A stretch of 64,000 nt of DNA from JAXDMK01 sp963790325 (GCA_963790325.1 CAWBNY010000001.1:1-64000), one strand, 5' to 3'; shown: positions 44,833 to 54,319, counted from the stretch's first letter. Notes: generated by a model from the letters alone, not told the origin. Numbers and translations are program-made.

Positions 44833-45615
44833 CTACGGCGCGCATTCGGGACGGATCACCGTTTCGCGCAGGAGCCGGGCGATGTCGGCGTTCTCGATGT
44901 TCTGACCGGTGGTGCGGCGCAACTCCTTCCGGATGGCGTCGACCACCAACGGCGAGACGAGGGCGCCGGCGAGGGATTTCGGAGAGCTGGCGGCCTTCGT
45001 CTTCCACAACTCGTCGATCTGTCGGCGCTTGAAGGACTCCAGGCTGATGTAGAAGAGCTGGCTGGCCTTCTCGGCCAAGGGCGCCTCACCCAGGATGCTC
45101 ACGTCGAAGGCCAGGTCAATCACCACGGGAAGCCCGCCGGTGAGGTGGTACACCTGCCAGTTCGAGCCGTTGGTGAGAATCAGCCACTCCACGCCCTCGT
45201 TCACCGCGTACATCTGGACCTGCCGTAGGTGTTTGGTGGTCAGCTTCGTGGCGCAGCGCTTCACCTCGATGAAGGCGACCAGCTCCTTGTCGATCCGCAC
45301 GCCATAGTCGGCAAAATCACCCTTGACCTCGTACTCGGTCGTCAGGTGGGTGTACTTGTCGTAACCCAGGCCTTCGCACAAGAAGTCGGTGACAAGCAGG
45401 CGCGTGTCGCCTTCGTTCGCGTCGCGGGCCACCAAGTCGGTGAGTGGCCTCGAGAACCGCTTCAGGGCGGTCTTTACCCGCTCCCGGGCGTCGGTCTCCC
45501 ACTTCGGCGCACTGCGGGGTGTCGGCGGCGGCTTTGGCTGGGCCAGAGCTGGAGGCCCGTCGTGCGCCACGACAGCCGGTGTTACGGGTACCTGTGGCTC
45601 CGCCTGTTCGCTCAT
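44833..45615 (-). CDS. Solo type I restriction HsdR N-terminal domain protein
   Basis: The 260-residue protein carries the HSDR_N nuclease fold: RLLVTDFLCEGLGYDKY, TEYEVKGDFADYGVRIDKEL, then VAFIEVKRCATKLTTKHLRQ, giving the PD-(D/E)xK metal residues (Asp, Glu-x-Lys), followed by WLILTNGSNWQVYHL. No helicase domain and no hsdM or hsdS gene are nearby, so it is not a normal type I system. ATG 45615 has GGGAG upstream. It may be a stand-alone nuclease or a relic. Catalytic residues look intact. Confidence 0.85.
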   Translation of the reverse strand: MSEQAEPQVPVTPAVVAHDGPPALAQPKPPPTPRSAPKWETDARERVKTALKRFSRPLTDLVARDANEGDTRLLVTDFLCEGLGYDKYTHLTTEYEVKGDFADYGVRIDKELVAFIEVKRCATKLTTKHLRQVQMYAVNEGVEWLILTNGSNWQVYHLTGGLPVVIDLAFDVSILGEAPLAEKASQLFYISLESFKRRQIDELWKTKAASSPKSLAGALVSPLVVDAIRKELRRTTGQNIENADIARLLRETVIRPECAP

Positions 45616-45741
45616 CGGTCTCCCTTGCTACTCGCTGAAACCCTCGGCGGAGCGGCTGAGGACCAGCAGTCCACCGGATTCGGATCACCTGACAATACGT
45701 GAGACTGGCCGAATCGGGGGTGCCCGGGGATCTCGAGTGAC

Positions 45742-47088
45742 TCACATGGCGGCCAGCTCTCGAAGCGGCGGTTCGAAGGCCTCGGAGAAGGTCGGAAAGG
45801 GGTGGACGACATCGGCCAGGACGGTCAGAGGGACCTCGGCCCGGATGGCCACGACGGCTTCGCCGATCCACTCGTCGGCGTGAGGGCCGATGGCGGCGGC
45901 GCCGACGAGGACGCCCCGACGGCGGTCGGCGGCGAGCACCAGCCGGCCGCCCCCACCCCCGCCGTCGGCCGCAGCCCTCGCCGTCTGACCGACGTCCATC
46001 GTGGCGGTGACTACGCCGTCGCCCTCGAGCGTGCCGACCGACGCCACCGGCGGATCGGTGTAGACGGCACGCGGGATGGCCCGGTAGTCGGCCCGGGTGG
46101 GGCGGCCGAGGAGGTTGGAGACCACGACCCGGGCCTGGTAGTTGGCGGTGTGGGTGAAGGGGGCGATGTCGGTGACGTCGCCCGCCGCCCACACGTGGGC
46201 GTGGCCGACCAGGCGGCAGTCGTCCCCCACCTCCAGCGCCTCGATCCCAAGCCGCTCGAGCCCGATACCGGCGACGTTCGGTGCGCGCCCGACGGCCACC
46301 AGCACCCGTTCCGCCGTCAGCACCGAATCGTCCTCGAACCTCAGCCTCGCCCCGCCGGCGACCACGTCCGCCGCCGCGACCCTCGCCCCCAGCCGGAGGC
46401 GCACACCGTCCGACCGCAGGACGTCGGCCAGCAGGTCGGTGACGCCCGGCTCCTCCCGGGGCACAACCCGGTCGGCCTCGTCGACCAGCGTCACGTCCAC
46501 CCCGAACCGGGCGTACACCTGCGAGAGCTCGCAGCCGACCGGCCCCGCCCCGAGGACAATCAGCGACGACGGGCGCTCGACGGCCAGCAGCGCCTGGTCA
46601 CTGGTCCACGTCGGGACCTCGCTCAGCCCCCGAACGGCCGGCCACCGGGCCGAGCTTCCCGTCGCCACCACCAGGTCGCCGTATCCGTACCGGTGGCGGT
46701 CGACCACCACGACTCCCGGTGCCTCCACCACGCCCCGTCCCCGCACGAGGGTCACCCCACGGGCCTCCAACCCCCGGGCCGCCTCCGTGTCGTCCCCTCC
46801 GCGAGCGACCCGGTCCCGCCACGCGACCGCGGCTGCGAACCCCTCCTCGTCGGAGTCGAGCACCGGCGCCACCGAGCACGCCCCCACCTCGGCCGCCCGC
46901 TGCACCAGCCTTCGAACCGCCGCCGCCCGCAGGAGGGCCTTGCTCGGCATGCAGGCCACGTAGGGACACTCGCCTCCCACCCGCAGCGCCTCGACCAGAG
47001 CCACCGACCGGCCGGCGTCGGCCAGGTCGCCGGCCACGTACTCTCCTGCCGAGCCCGCCCCCAGCACCACGGCGTCGAAGCTGCGCAT
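45742..47088 (-). CDS. FAD-dependent pyridine nucleotide-disulfide oxidoreductase
   Basis: The 448-residue flavoprotein has FAD-binding FDAVVLGAGSAGEYVAGDLA, redox-active pair CPYVAC (in VGGECPYVACMPSKALL), NAD(P)-binding LIVLGAGPVGCELSQVYARF, DDCRLVGHAHVWAAGDVTD and a C-terminal HPFPTFSEAFEPP with the His-Glu pair. It resembles lipoamide dehydrogenase and mercuric reductase. The CPYVAC spacing is correct, but the intervening residues differ from the usual CLNxGC. No lipoyl enzymes are nearby, so the substrate is unknown. ATG 47088 sits 46 bp from the divergent peptidase. Confidence 0.9.
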   Translation of the reverse strand: MRSFDAVVLGAGSAGEYVAGDLADAGRSVALVEALRVGGECPYVACMPSKALLRAAAVRRLVQRAAEVGACSVAPVLDSDEEGFAAAVAWRDRVARGGDDTEAARGLEARGVTLVRGRGVVEAPGVVVVDRHRYGYGDLVVATGSSARWPAVRGLSEVPTWTSDQALLAVERPSSLIVLGAGPVGCELSQVYARFGVDVTLVDEADRVVPREEPGVTDLLADVLRSDGVRLRLGARVAAADVVAGGARLRFEDDSVLTAERVLVAVGRAPNVAGIGLERLGIEALEVGDDCRLVGHAHVWAAGDVTDIAPFTHTANYQARVVVSNLLGRPTRADYRAIPRAVYTDPPVASVGTLEGDGVVTATMDVGQTARAAADGGGGGGRLVLAADRRRGVLVGAAAIGPHADEWIGEAVVAIRAEVPLTVLADVVHPFPTFSEAFEPPLRELAAM

Positions 47089-47133
47089 ACGGAGAGTCTT
47101 TCGTAGCCAGCCCGGTCTGTAATCCTTGAGGGT

Positions 47134-48999
47134 ATGAGTCAGAAGCTTCCGCCCGTCCCGCTCGTCCCTCGTGAGGTGTTGTTCGGCAACCCCGACCGGG
47201 TCAGCCCCCGCATCTCCCCCGACGGCGCCCGGTTGGCGTGGATAGCCCCCGACGAGGGCGTCCTCAACGTGTGGGTGAGCCCCATCTCGGGCGGCGTCGG
47301 GGTCCCCGTCACCGAGGACCGCGACCGGGGCATCCGCAGCTTCTTCTGGGCCCACGACAACCAGCACATCCTCTACGAGCAGGACACCGGCGGTGACGAG
47401 AACTGGCGCCTCTACGCGGTCGACCTGGTCAACGGCGTGACCAAGGACCTGACCCCGTTCGAGGGGGTCCAGGCCCGGGTGGAGCACGTCGACAAGAAGT
47501 TCCCCGACGACGTCCTCGTGGGGATCAACAAGGACAACCCCCAGCTCCACGACGTCTACCGCCTCCACCTGCCCACCGGCGAGCTGACCAAGATCGTGGA
47601 GAACCCCGGTTTCATCGGGTTCCTGGCCGACAGCCAGTTCCGGGTGCGGGGCGGGATGGCTCCCACCGACGACGGTGGGATGGTCGTGATGGTCCGCGAC
47701 GACGAGGAGTCCGACTGGCGGCCGATCCTGGAGATCGACCAGGAGGACGCTCTCACCACCACGCCGATCGACTTCACCGTCGACGGCAGGGGCATGTGGG
47801 CGGTGTCGTCCAAGGGGTTCAACACCGGCCAACTGGTGCTCATCAACGTGGCCAACGGGGTGCAGCGGCTGGTCGTGGGCGACCCCACCTACGACGTGTC
47901 CGGCATCCACCTCAACCCCGATTCCAAGAACCCGGAGTTCGTCACCTACACCAAGGACCGGATCGAGTACCAGGTCCTCGATCCCAACGTGGTGATCGAC
48001 CTGGCCTACCTCCAGTCCTTCGCCGAGGGCGACATGTCCCTCCTGGGGGCCAACGACGCCGACACCATCTGGCTGGCCGCGTTCACCAACGACAACGGCC
48101 CGGTGAGCTACTACGCCTACGACCGCCGCACCCAGGACGCCCGCTTCCTCTTCGACCACCGCCCCGACCTGAAGAAGTACGAGCTGTCACTCAACGAGCC
48201 GTTCGAGTTCACCGCCCGTGACGGGCTCCAGATCCACGGCTACCTCCATTTCCCCCTCGGCGTCCCCCACGACAAGCTGCCGACGGTGCTCCTCGTCCAC
48301 GGTGGTCCGTGGGCCCGCGATGTGTGGGGCCTCGACCCCCAGGCCCAGTGGCTGGCCAACCGGGGCTACCTGGTGGTGCAGGTCAACTTCCGGGGGTCGA
48401 CCGGCTACGGCAAGCAGTTCGTGAGCGCCGGTGACCGGGAGTGGGGCGCCAAGATGCACGACGACCTCCTCGACGCCATCAACGTGGTCGTCAAGGACGG
48501 CTTCGCCGACCCCGACCGGGTCGCCATCTTCGGCGGGTCCTACGGCGGGTACGCGGCCCTGGCGGGCGCCGCCTTCACCCCCGACGTGTTCGCCTGCGCG
48601 GTCGACATCGTGGGTCCGTCCAACCTCAAGACGCTCATCGAGTCGATCCCGCCCTACTGGGCGCCCCTGATCAGCCAGTTCCACACGCGGGTGGGCAACC
48701 CCGAAACCGAGGCCGAGTTCCTTTGGGAGCGGTCACCGTTGTCGAAGGCCGACGACATCCGCATCCCCCTGCTCATCGCCCAGGGCGCCAACGACCCCCG
48801 GGTGAAGCAGGCGGAGTCGGAGCAGATCGTGGCCGCCCTCACCAAGCACGGCATCGACCACGAGTACATGCTCTTCCCCGACGAGGGCCACGGCTTCGCC
48901 AAGCCCGAGAACCGGCTGAGGTTCTTCGCCGCCGCCGAGCGCTTCCTGGCCAAGCACCTCGGGGGTCGCTACGAGCCCGAGTCGGGCGAGGAGTCCTAA
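47134..48999 (+). CDS. S9-family prolyl-oligopeptidase-like peptidase
   Basis: The 621-residue protein has an N-terminal beta-propeller (about 30-350) and a C-terminal alpha/beta hydrolase domain. The catalytic Ser is in FGGSYGGYAALAG, Asp in ANDPRVKQAES and His in FPDEGHGFAKPENR. No signal peptide is visible, so it is likely cytoplasmic and degrades oligopeptides or acyl-peptides. TGTAAT lies 10 nt before ATG 47134. Divergent from the flavoprotein gene. Confidence 0.93.
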   Translation: MSQKLPPVPLVPREVLFGNPDRVSPRISPDGARLAWIAPDEGVLNVWVSPISGGVGVPVTEDRDRGIRSFFWAHDNQHILYEQDTGGDENWRLYAVDLVNGVTKDLTPFEGVQARVEHVDKKFPDDVLVGINKDNPQLHDVYRLHLPTGELTKIVENPGFIGFLADSQFRVRGGMAPTDDGGMVVMVRDDEESDWRPILEIDQEDALTTTPIDFTVDGRGMWAVSSKGFNTGQLVLINVANGVQRLVVGDPTYDVSGIHLNPDSKNPEFVTYTKDRIEYQVLDPNVVIDLAYLQSFAEGDMSLLGANDADTIWLAAFTNDNGPVSYYAYDRRTQDARFLFDHRPDLKKYELSLNEPFEFTARDGLQIHGYLHFPLGVPHDKLPTVLLVHGGPWARDVWGLDPQAQWLANRGYLVVQVNFRGSTGYGKQFVSAGDREWGAKMHDDLLDAINVVVKDGFADPDRVAIFGGSYGGYAALAGAAFTPDVFACAVDIVGPSNLKTLIESIPPYWAPLISQFHTRVGNPETEAEFLWERSPLSKADDIRIPLLIAQGANDPRVKQAESEQIVAALTKHGIDHEYMLFPDEGHGFAKPENRLRFFAAAERFLAKHLGGRYEPESGEES

Positions 49000-49018
49000 G
49001 TCCTGACCGACCGGCGGG

Positions 49019-49591
49019 CTACTGGCCGAGGAAGATCTGGCAGCCCGACGTCCGGAAGGCGGCGTCGGTGGCGGCGATGACGACGGTGATCGGGGCGCCG
49101 GTGCTGAAGCCGCTGGCGATTATGTCGGCCGGTCCCGGGGTGGCGGTCACCGTCGAGAGCCGCTCCCACGTGCAGTCGAAGCCGCCTTCGGACCGGTAGG
49201 TGCCGGGGGGGAGGTCGATGTTGATCCGGTAGACGCCGGGTCCGAACGCCGGCTTCAGGGGCGGATCGGTCGGAGGGGGCGCGGTCGGAGGGACCGTGGG
49301 CGAGGTAGCCGGCGGCTGGGTCACGACCACCGGGGTGGTGCCGGCCGGCGCCGGGGCCCGGGTCGGGGCCGGCGAGGTGGCGGCGGTGGTGTCCACCACG
49401 ACTGTGGAGGTGGTCGACACCGCCGCCGGTGGCAGGGTGGTCCTGGTGGTCGGGGGCGCCACGGTCGTGGTCGGCCCGCTCGGGCCCGCCGACAGCTTGG
49501 AGTCGTCGGTGTCGTCCCGGCTGAGCACGAAGACCACGGCCACCAGCACCACCACGGTGAAGCCGAGCCAGATGACCCATTCTCGTCGCAT
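49019..49591 (-). CDS. Membrane-anchored protein with Thr/Pro linker and small beta domain
   Basis: The 190-residue protein has an N-terminal anchor (WVIWLGFTVVVLVAVVFVL), a 90-residue Thr/Pro/Val linker and a C-terminal domain. That domain contains GVYRINIDLPPGTYRSEGGF, CTWERLS and ATDAAFRTSGCQIF, with two Cys that could pair. This end domain recurs in actinobacterial surface proteins but has no assigned function that I know. It ends 20 bp beyond the S9 peptidase stop, convergent. Confidence 0.75.
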   Translation of the reverse strand: MRREWVIWLGFTVVVLVAVVFVLSRDDTDDSKLSAGPSGPTTTVAPPTTRTTLPPAAVSTTSTVVVDTTAATSPAPTRAPAPAGTTPVVVTQPPATSPTVPPTAPPPTDPPLKPAFGPGVYRINIDLPPGTYRSEGGFDCTWERLSTVTATPGPADIIASGFSTGAPITVVIAATDAAFRTSGCQIFLGQ

Positions 49592-49617
49592 GTCCGGGTC
49601 CCAGCGTACGGCTGGGC

Positions 49618-50463
49618 CTAGGCGAACACCACCGTCCGCCGGCCGAGCAGGAACACCCTTCCCTCGGAGTGGGCCTTGACCGCCCGGGACAGCACCAGCC
49701 GCTCGAGGTCGCGGCCGATGATGAGCATCTGGTCCGGGTTCTGGGCATGGGTCACCCGGGCCACGTCCTGGTCGATGATCGGTCCCTCGTCGAGGTCGGC
49801 GGTGACGTAGTGAGCGGTGGCGCCGATGAGCTTCACCCCCCGCTGCCAGGCCTGGTGGTAGGGCTTGGCCCCCTTGAACCCAGGCAGGAACGAGTGGTGG
49901 ATGTTGATGGCCCGCCCCGCCAGCGCCCGGCACACCGGCGCCGACAGCACCTGCATGTAGCGGGCCAGGACGACCAGGTCGACCTGGTGACGGTCGACGA
50001 GCGCCAGCAGCCGGGTGTCGGCGTCGACCTGGGAGTCGGGGGCGACGGGCACGTGCTCGAACGGGATCCCGTAGGGGGCCACCACGCCGGCCAGGTCGGG
50101 GTGGTTCGACACCACCAGGGGGATGTCGATGGCCAGCTCGCCCGCCCGCCAGCGGTAGAGAAGGTCGACCAGGCAGTGGTCGTACTTCGAGACCATGACC
50201 ATCACCCGCTGGTTGTGGTCCTCCCGGCGGACCGTCACCGTGGCCCCCAGCTCCGACGCCCGGGCGGCGAGGGCGTCCTCCACCCACACCGACGATTCCA
50301 CCGGCGTCTCGAACCGGGTGCGCATGACGAACGTGGTCGTCGGCTGGTCGCTGAACTGGGCGTTCTCCAGGATGTTGGCGTCGAGCTCGACCAGGCCCTG
50401 GGAGATGCTGGCCACGATCCCCGGCCGGTCGGGGCACACGAGGGTGAGGATGTGGACGGGCAC
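49618..50463 (-). CDS. purU: Formyltetrahydrofolate deformylase
   Basis: The 281-residue enzyme has an N-terminal ACT domain (VHILTLVCPDRPGIVASIS) and a formyltransferase-like catalytic domain with catalytic NIHHSFLPGFKGAKPYHQAW and GATAHYVTADLDEGPIIDQD. It hydrolyses 10-formyl-THF to formate and THF, supplying PurT or balancing one-carbon pools. GTG 50463 gives the normal ACT start. GTG 50487 is an alternative with 8 extra residues. Confidence 0.94.
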   Translation of the reverse strand: MPVHILTLVCPDRPGIVASISQGLVELDANILENAQFSDQPTTTFVMRTRFETPVESSVWVEDALAARASELGATVTVRREDHNQRVMVMVSKYDHCLVDLLYRWRAGELAIDIPLVVSNHPDLAGVVAPYGIPFEHVPVAPDSQVDADTRLLALVDRHQVDLVVLARYMQVLSAPVCRALAGRAINIHHSFLPGFKGAKPYHQAWQRGVKLIGATAHYVTADLDEGPIIDQDVARVTHAQNPDQMLIIGRDLERLVLSRAVKAHSEGRVFLLGRRTVVFA

Positions 50464-50537
50464 GACGCCAACTCTGCCAGCCCGCACCGGGTCGGGCGGC
50501 GCACGGCAGGGCCGGCCGGAGCTACCGTCCTGCCGCC

Positions 50538-51095
50538 ATGGGTCGCGAATACCACTTCGTCAGCACCTGGCTGGTCACCGGCACGCTGGAGGAGGTCAAG
50601 GCGGTGATGGGCGACGGGCTCGCCCTCCCCCAGTGGTGGCCGTCGGTTTACCTCGAGGTCCACGAGATCGACCCGGGCGCCCCCGACGGCCTGGGCCGGA
50701 CCCTCCGCCTCTACACCAAGGGGTGGCTCCCCTACACCCTCCGGTGGGACCTGAGCGTCACCCGGGTGATGTCCGACGACGGCTTCGCCATCGGCGCCGC
50801 CGGCGATCTCAACGGCGCCGGCGTGTGGACGTTCGAGCCGAGGGGCGACCAGGTCCACATGACCCACGACTGGCGGGTGTCGGCATCCAAGCCGCTCCTG
50901 CGCCGGCTGAGCTGGCTCCTGCGGCCGGCGTTCGCCGCCAATCACGAGTGGGCCATGGCCCGGGGCGAGGAGAGCCTGCAGCTCGAGATGCGCCGCCGGC
51001 GGGCGACGACGCCGGAGGCGCGGGCTGCGGTCCCCCCACCGCCTCCGGCCACGTTCCGCCGCCGACGCCGGCCGCCACCGCCCACCGCCGACTGA
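50538..51095 (+). CDS. SRPBCC-fold (polyketide cyclase/START-like) protein
   Basis: The 185-residue protein starts GREYHFVSTWLVTGTLEEVK, with WWPSVYLEVHEIDPGAPDGL and HMTHDWRVSASKPLLRRLSW, matching SRPBCC ligand-binding proteins. The last 40 residues are a basic, proline-rich tail. Ligand unknown. ATG 50538 follows TACCGT (50523-50528) by 9 nt with no ribosome binding site. A small membrane protein gene follows on the same strand. Confidence 0.85.
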   Translation: MGREYHFVSTWLVTGTLEEVKAVMGDGLALPQWWPSVYLEVHEIDPGAPDGLGRTLRLYTKGWLPYTLRWDLSVTRVMSDDGFAIGAAGDLNGAGVWTFEPRGDQVHMTHDWRVSASKPLLRRLSWLLRPAFAANHEWAMARGEESLQLEMRRRRATTPEARAAVPPPPPATFRRRRRPPPPTAD

Positions 51096-51148
51096 CGCCG
51101 ACCCGAATTGCCCGAGGCCTCCCCGCCCGGGCCGTCGGAGGCTGGCTG

Positions 51149-51391
51149 GTGTCGCTGGCGGTGGCCCTGGCGGCCGTGTCCCGGGAGCGAGACTGGCTGT
51201 CGGTGCGGATGATCGCCCGCCAGGGGATCCTGGTCACGGTCCTGCTGCTGGCGGCGGTGGCCCGCTTCTCCGCCACCATCGACTGGGACGATGCCGGATC
51301 GTGGCTGTTCGTGGCCGGGCTGGTCGCCGCCCTGGTGGGGGCCACCGGCGTGTACGTGGCCTGGGAGCGCCGGATGGCGGCGTCCGGCTAA
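51149..51391 (+). CDS. Small two-TM membrane protein, 80 aa
   Basis: It starts VSLAVALAAVSRERDWLSVR and has membrane spans near residues 22-38 (GILVTVLLLAAVARF) and 48-70 (WLFVAGLVAALVGATGVYVA). GTG 51149 has GGAGG 7 nt upstream. Upstream reading in the same frame is open, but it overlaps the SRPBCC gene and lacks coding character. Its 3' end overlaps the convergent sigma factor gene by 4 bp. No family recognised. Confidence 0.6.
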   Translation: MSLAVALAAVSRERDWLSVRMIARQGILVTVLLLAAVARFSATIDWDDAGSWLFVAGLVAALVGATGVYVAWERRMAASG

Positions 51392-52614
51392 CCGACCTCG
51401 GCGGCGGCGACGCGGCGGCGCTGCTCCAGCAGCCGGCGCTCGGCGGCGTTGGTTGCCCGCTGGAGGGCGGCGTCGTAGGCGGCCAGGGCTTCGCCCCGCC
51501 GGCCGAGGCGCTCCAGGAGGTCGGCTCGGGTGGCGTGGAACAGGTGGTAGCCATCGAGATCGAGGCGCTCGATGGCCGCGAAGGCGACCGCCGGTCCGTC
51601 CAGCTCGGCCAGGGCGACGGCCCGGTTGAGCGCGACGACCGGCGTCGGCGCCACCGCCAGCAGCTGGTCGTAGAGGCGGACGATCTGCGACCAGTCGGTG
51701 CCGGCCGCGGTGGGGGCGTCGCTGTGGACGGCGGCGATGGCGGCCTGGAGCTGGTACGGCCCCGGCTGGTTGCGGCGCAGGCACGCCCGCACCAGCGACT
51801 GGCCCTCGGCCACGAGCAGCTGGTCCCACCGGGCCCGGTCCTGGTCGGCCAGGCGGACCATCGACCCGTCGGCGGACGTCCGGGCCGGCCGGCGGGACTC
51901 GGTGAGCAGCAGGAGTGCCAGCAGCCCCTTCACCTCCGGCTCGTCGGGCATCAGCTCGGCCAGCAGCCGGGCCAGGCGGACGGCCTCCTGGCACAGGTCG
52001 GCCCGCACCAGCTGGTCGCCCGCAGTGGCCACGTAGCCCTCGTTGAACACCAGGTAGAGCACGGCCAGCACCGACCGCAGCCGGTCGGGCAGCTCGGCGT
52101 CGCCCGGGATGCGGTAGGGGATGTTGGCCGCCCGGATCTTGTTCTTGGCCCGCACCAGGCGCTGGGCCATGGTGGCCTCTGGCACCAGGAAAGATCGGGC
52201 GATCTCGGGCGTCTGCAGCCCGGCGACGAGGCGGAGGGTGAGCGCCACCTGGGCCGCAGGGGCGAGCGCGGGGTGGCAGCAGGTGAAGATCAGGCGGAGG
52301 CGGTCGTCGGGCACGGGTCCCACCTCCTGGGGCTCGTCGGGGGTCTGGAGGGCGTAGGCCTGGGCGTGGCGCTCGTCGCGGGACGACTCCCGCCGCAGGC
52401 GGTCGATGGCCCGGCGGCGGGCCGTGGTGATGATCCAACCGGCCGGGCTGGGCGGGACACCCGTCTCCGGCCACGTGCGCACGGCCACCAGGAACGCCTC
52501 CTGGACCGCCTCCTCGGCGACGTCGATGTCCCCGAAGAGACGGACCAGGACCGCAACCGCCCGTCCGGACTCGTGCCGGAAGACCCCCTCGAGCTCGGAT
52601 GACCCGAAGCTCAC
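51388..52614 (-). CDS. ECF42-type RNA polymerase sigma factor
   Basis: The 408-residue sigma factor has sigma2 (LFGDIDVAEEAVQEAFLVAV, then PAGWIITTARRRAIDRLRRE), sigma4 (LTLRLVAGLQTPEIARSFLV, ATMAQRLVRAKNKIR) and a long C-terminal TPR-like extension. That extension is the hallmark of the ECF42 group. Such factors are paired with YCII/DGPF proteins, as here. GTG 52614 overlaps the YCII stop (GTGA), so the two are coupled. Targets are unknown; ECF42 members often activate their own YCII genes. Confidence 0.93.
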   Translation of the reverse strand: MSFGSSELEGVFRHESGRAVAVLVRLFGDIDVAEEAVQEAFLVAVRTWPETGVPPSPAGWIITTARRRAIDRLRRESSRDERHAQAYALQTPDEPQEVGPVPDDRLRLIFTCCHPALAPAAQVALTLRLVAGLQTPEIARSFLVPEATMAQRLVRAKNKIRAANIPYRIPGDAELPDRLRSVLAVLYLVFNEGYVATAGDQLVRADLCQEAVRLARLLAELMPDEPEVKGLLALLLLTESRRPARTSADGSMVRLADQDRARWDQLLVAEGQSLVRACLRRNQPGPYQLQAAIAAVHSDAPTAAGTDWSQIVRLYDQLLAVAPTPVVALNRAVALAELDGPAVAFAAIERLDLDGYHLFHATRADLLERLGRRGEALAAYDAALQRATNAAERRLLEQRRRVAAAEVG

Positions 52615-52961
52615 CCGGCCTCGTCCTGGAAGGGACGGACCTCGACCGCGCCCTTGCAGGCCACGGTGGCCTTGGACGCCCAGGCCAGGGCGGCGTCGAG
52701 GTCGGGGACGGCGATGACCCAGAACCCGCCCAGCTGCTCCTTGGCCTCGGCGAAGGGGCCGTCGGTGGTGATGACCTCGCCGTCCTTGGCCTTGACGACG
52801 GTGGCCGTCTCCGCCGGGTGGAGCCCACCGGCGAACACCCAGGCGCCCTCGGACTTGATCTGCTCGTTGACGGCGTCGACGTCCTTGTACATCTGCGCCA
52901 TCTCGGCCTCGGTCGCCTCGAAACCCTCTTCCATGTACACGGAGAGCATGTACTGCTTCAT
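52611..52961 (-). CDS. YCII/DGPF-domain protein, partner of the ECF42 sigma factor
   Basis: The 116-residue protein begins KQYMLSVYMEEGFEATEAEM and has ITTDGPFAEAKEQLGGFWVI, the DGPF signature, with a conserved His in GGLHPAETATVV. ATG 52961 has GGAGGAG upstream. The YCII fold is a small ferredoxin-like enzyme or sensor of unknown substrate. It is the first gene of a two-gene operon with the sigma factor. Confidence 0.93.
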   Translation of the reverse strand: MKQYMLSVYMEEGFEATEAEMAQMYKDVDAVNEQIKSEGAWVFAGGLHPAETATVVKAKDGEVITTDGPFAEAKEQLGGFWVIAVPDLDAALAWASKATVACKGAVEVRPFQDEAG

Positions 52962-53111
52962 CGGACTCCTCCTCTGTCGGCCGGCACCGTGCCTGCCCTT
53001 CCCCCCCTAAACGAACGCCACCCGCCGAAATCGACACCCGTCCCGAGATTCTTTCCCGGGGCGTCGCTCAGGGCCCCGGCGACGGGTACGAGCCGCGTCC
53101 GGCTCAGGGGG

Positions 53112-53675
53112 TCAGAACGGGAACCGACCGGTGCGCGCCCGGCGCCACGACAGGCGGCCGTCGAGCCCCCACACCCGGCCGGAGGGCACCAGCGCCAGGA
53201 TGATAAGGGGGACGTACTCGTGCGGCTGCTCGAACAGCCACCGGTTCGACGATGCGTAGAGAAGGGCCAGGAAGAGCTGCTGGGCCAGCCCGACCAGTGC
53301 CGCCCCCCGGCTGGCCAGGCCCAGGATCAGGAGGGCGCCGACGCCCAGTTCGGCGGCGGTGATCACCCACTGCATGAGCCCGAAGTTGTCGAGGAGGAAG
53401 CGCACGACCGGCTCCAGGCCGGGGACCTCGGTGCCGGGGCCCCCGTTGGCCGGGTTCTCGAGACCCTCGTAGCGCAGGATGAAGCGGGTGGCCTCGCGGT
53501 CGATGAGGTTGGCCTTGTACGGCCCCACGGTGATGGTGGTGATGCCCAGCAACTTGGCCAGCCCGTTGGCGAAGAGGATGGAGCCCACGAAGATGCGGAG
53601 TGCGGCCAGGCCCCGCGCCAGGCGGCGGGCGCTGGGCAGCTCCGCTACCTCCGGTCCCGGCTCCTCGGCCACCAC
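53112..53675 (-). CDS. DoxX-family membrane protein
   Basis: The 187-residue protein has four membrane segments with DoxX-like features: LRIFVGSILFANGLAKLLGI, then WVITAAELGVGALLILGLAS and SNRWLFEQPHEYVPLIILAL. DoxX proteins are quinone- or thiol-linked membrane components with varied roles. The first two GTGs of the frame lie 83 bp from the start of the divergent AhpD-like gene. An AGGA precedes the start. Confidence 0.82.
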   Translation of the reverse strand: MVAEEPGPEVAELPSARRLARGLAALRIFVGSILFANGLAKLLGITTITVGPYKANLIDREATRFILRYEGLENPANGGPGTEVPGLEPVVRFLLDNFGLMQWVITAAELGVGALLILGLASRGAALVGLAQQLFLALLYASSNRWLFEQPHEYVPLIILALVPSGRVWGLDGRLSWRRARTGRFPF

Positions 53676-53758
53676 ACACAGTTCCTAGCACCCGCGCCAC
53701 GGCTCCTCCAGCGCCCTGTCCCGTGGCAGACGGCGACCGGGCGTGGCAGCCTCTGCCC

Positions 53759-54319
53759 GTGGCTCCCCGGGTGGCATTGATCGACGTCGACCAGGCCCCG
53801 CTGCTCGTAAGGCACTTCTTCGCCAGCGGGGACCCCGGTGTGATCGTCAGGGCGCTGGCCACCGTCCCCGAGATGGCCGAGGTGGCGGTGCCCTTCCTGG
53901 GCGCGGCCCTGGGCCCGGGTTCGGTGGACCCGGAGGTCAAGGAGACGGTCATCCTGCGGACCTCAGCCGTCCTCGGCTGCCGTTACTGCGTCGACACCCA
54001 CACCGTCGTCGCCGTCGACATGGGCCTGGACGCCGACCGGGTGCGGTTGCTGCGGGAGACCGCTCCCGGCGTGCGACCATCCGTCGACGACGACGACGCG
54101 GCCCTCATCGCCTGGATCGACGCCGTCGCCGGCGGCCGCGGCCCGGTCGCCGAGGACACCCACGCGGCCATGGCCGAGCGCTTCGCCGACCACCAGATCG
54201 TCGAGCTCGTCGTGACCCTGGGCACGACCATGCTCCTCAACCGCATGTGCACCGCCCTGAACCTCCCCACCTCGGAGGCGACGCGCCATCGCCTCACCGC
54301 CGAAGGGTTCGGGTCGTGA
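53759..54319 (+). CDS. AhpD-like / carboxymuconolactone-decarboxylase-fold protein
   Basis: The 186-residue protein has the AhpD signature VILRTSAVLGCRYCVDTHTV, with Cys74, Cys77 and His81, which make a peroxidase-type redox site. GTG 53759 gives the conserved start. GTG 53723 would add 12 residues. Neither has a clear ribosome binding site. Its stop overlaps the radical-SAM start (GTGA), so the two products are made together. A reductant or oxidant role for the radical-SAM reaction is possible. Confidence 0.88.
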   Translation: MAPRVALIDVDQAPLLVRHFFASGDPGVIVRALATVPEMAEVAVPFLGAALGPGSVDPEVKETVILRTSAVLGCRYCVDTHTVVAVDMGLDADRVRLLRETAPGVRPSVDDDDAALIAWIDAVAGGRGPVAEDTHAAMAERFADHQIVELVVTLGTTMLLNRMCTALNLPTSEATRHRLTAEGFGS

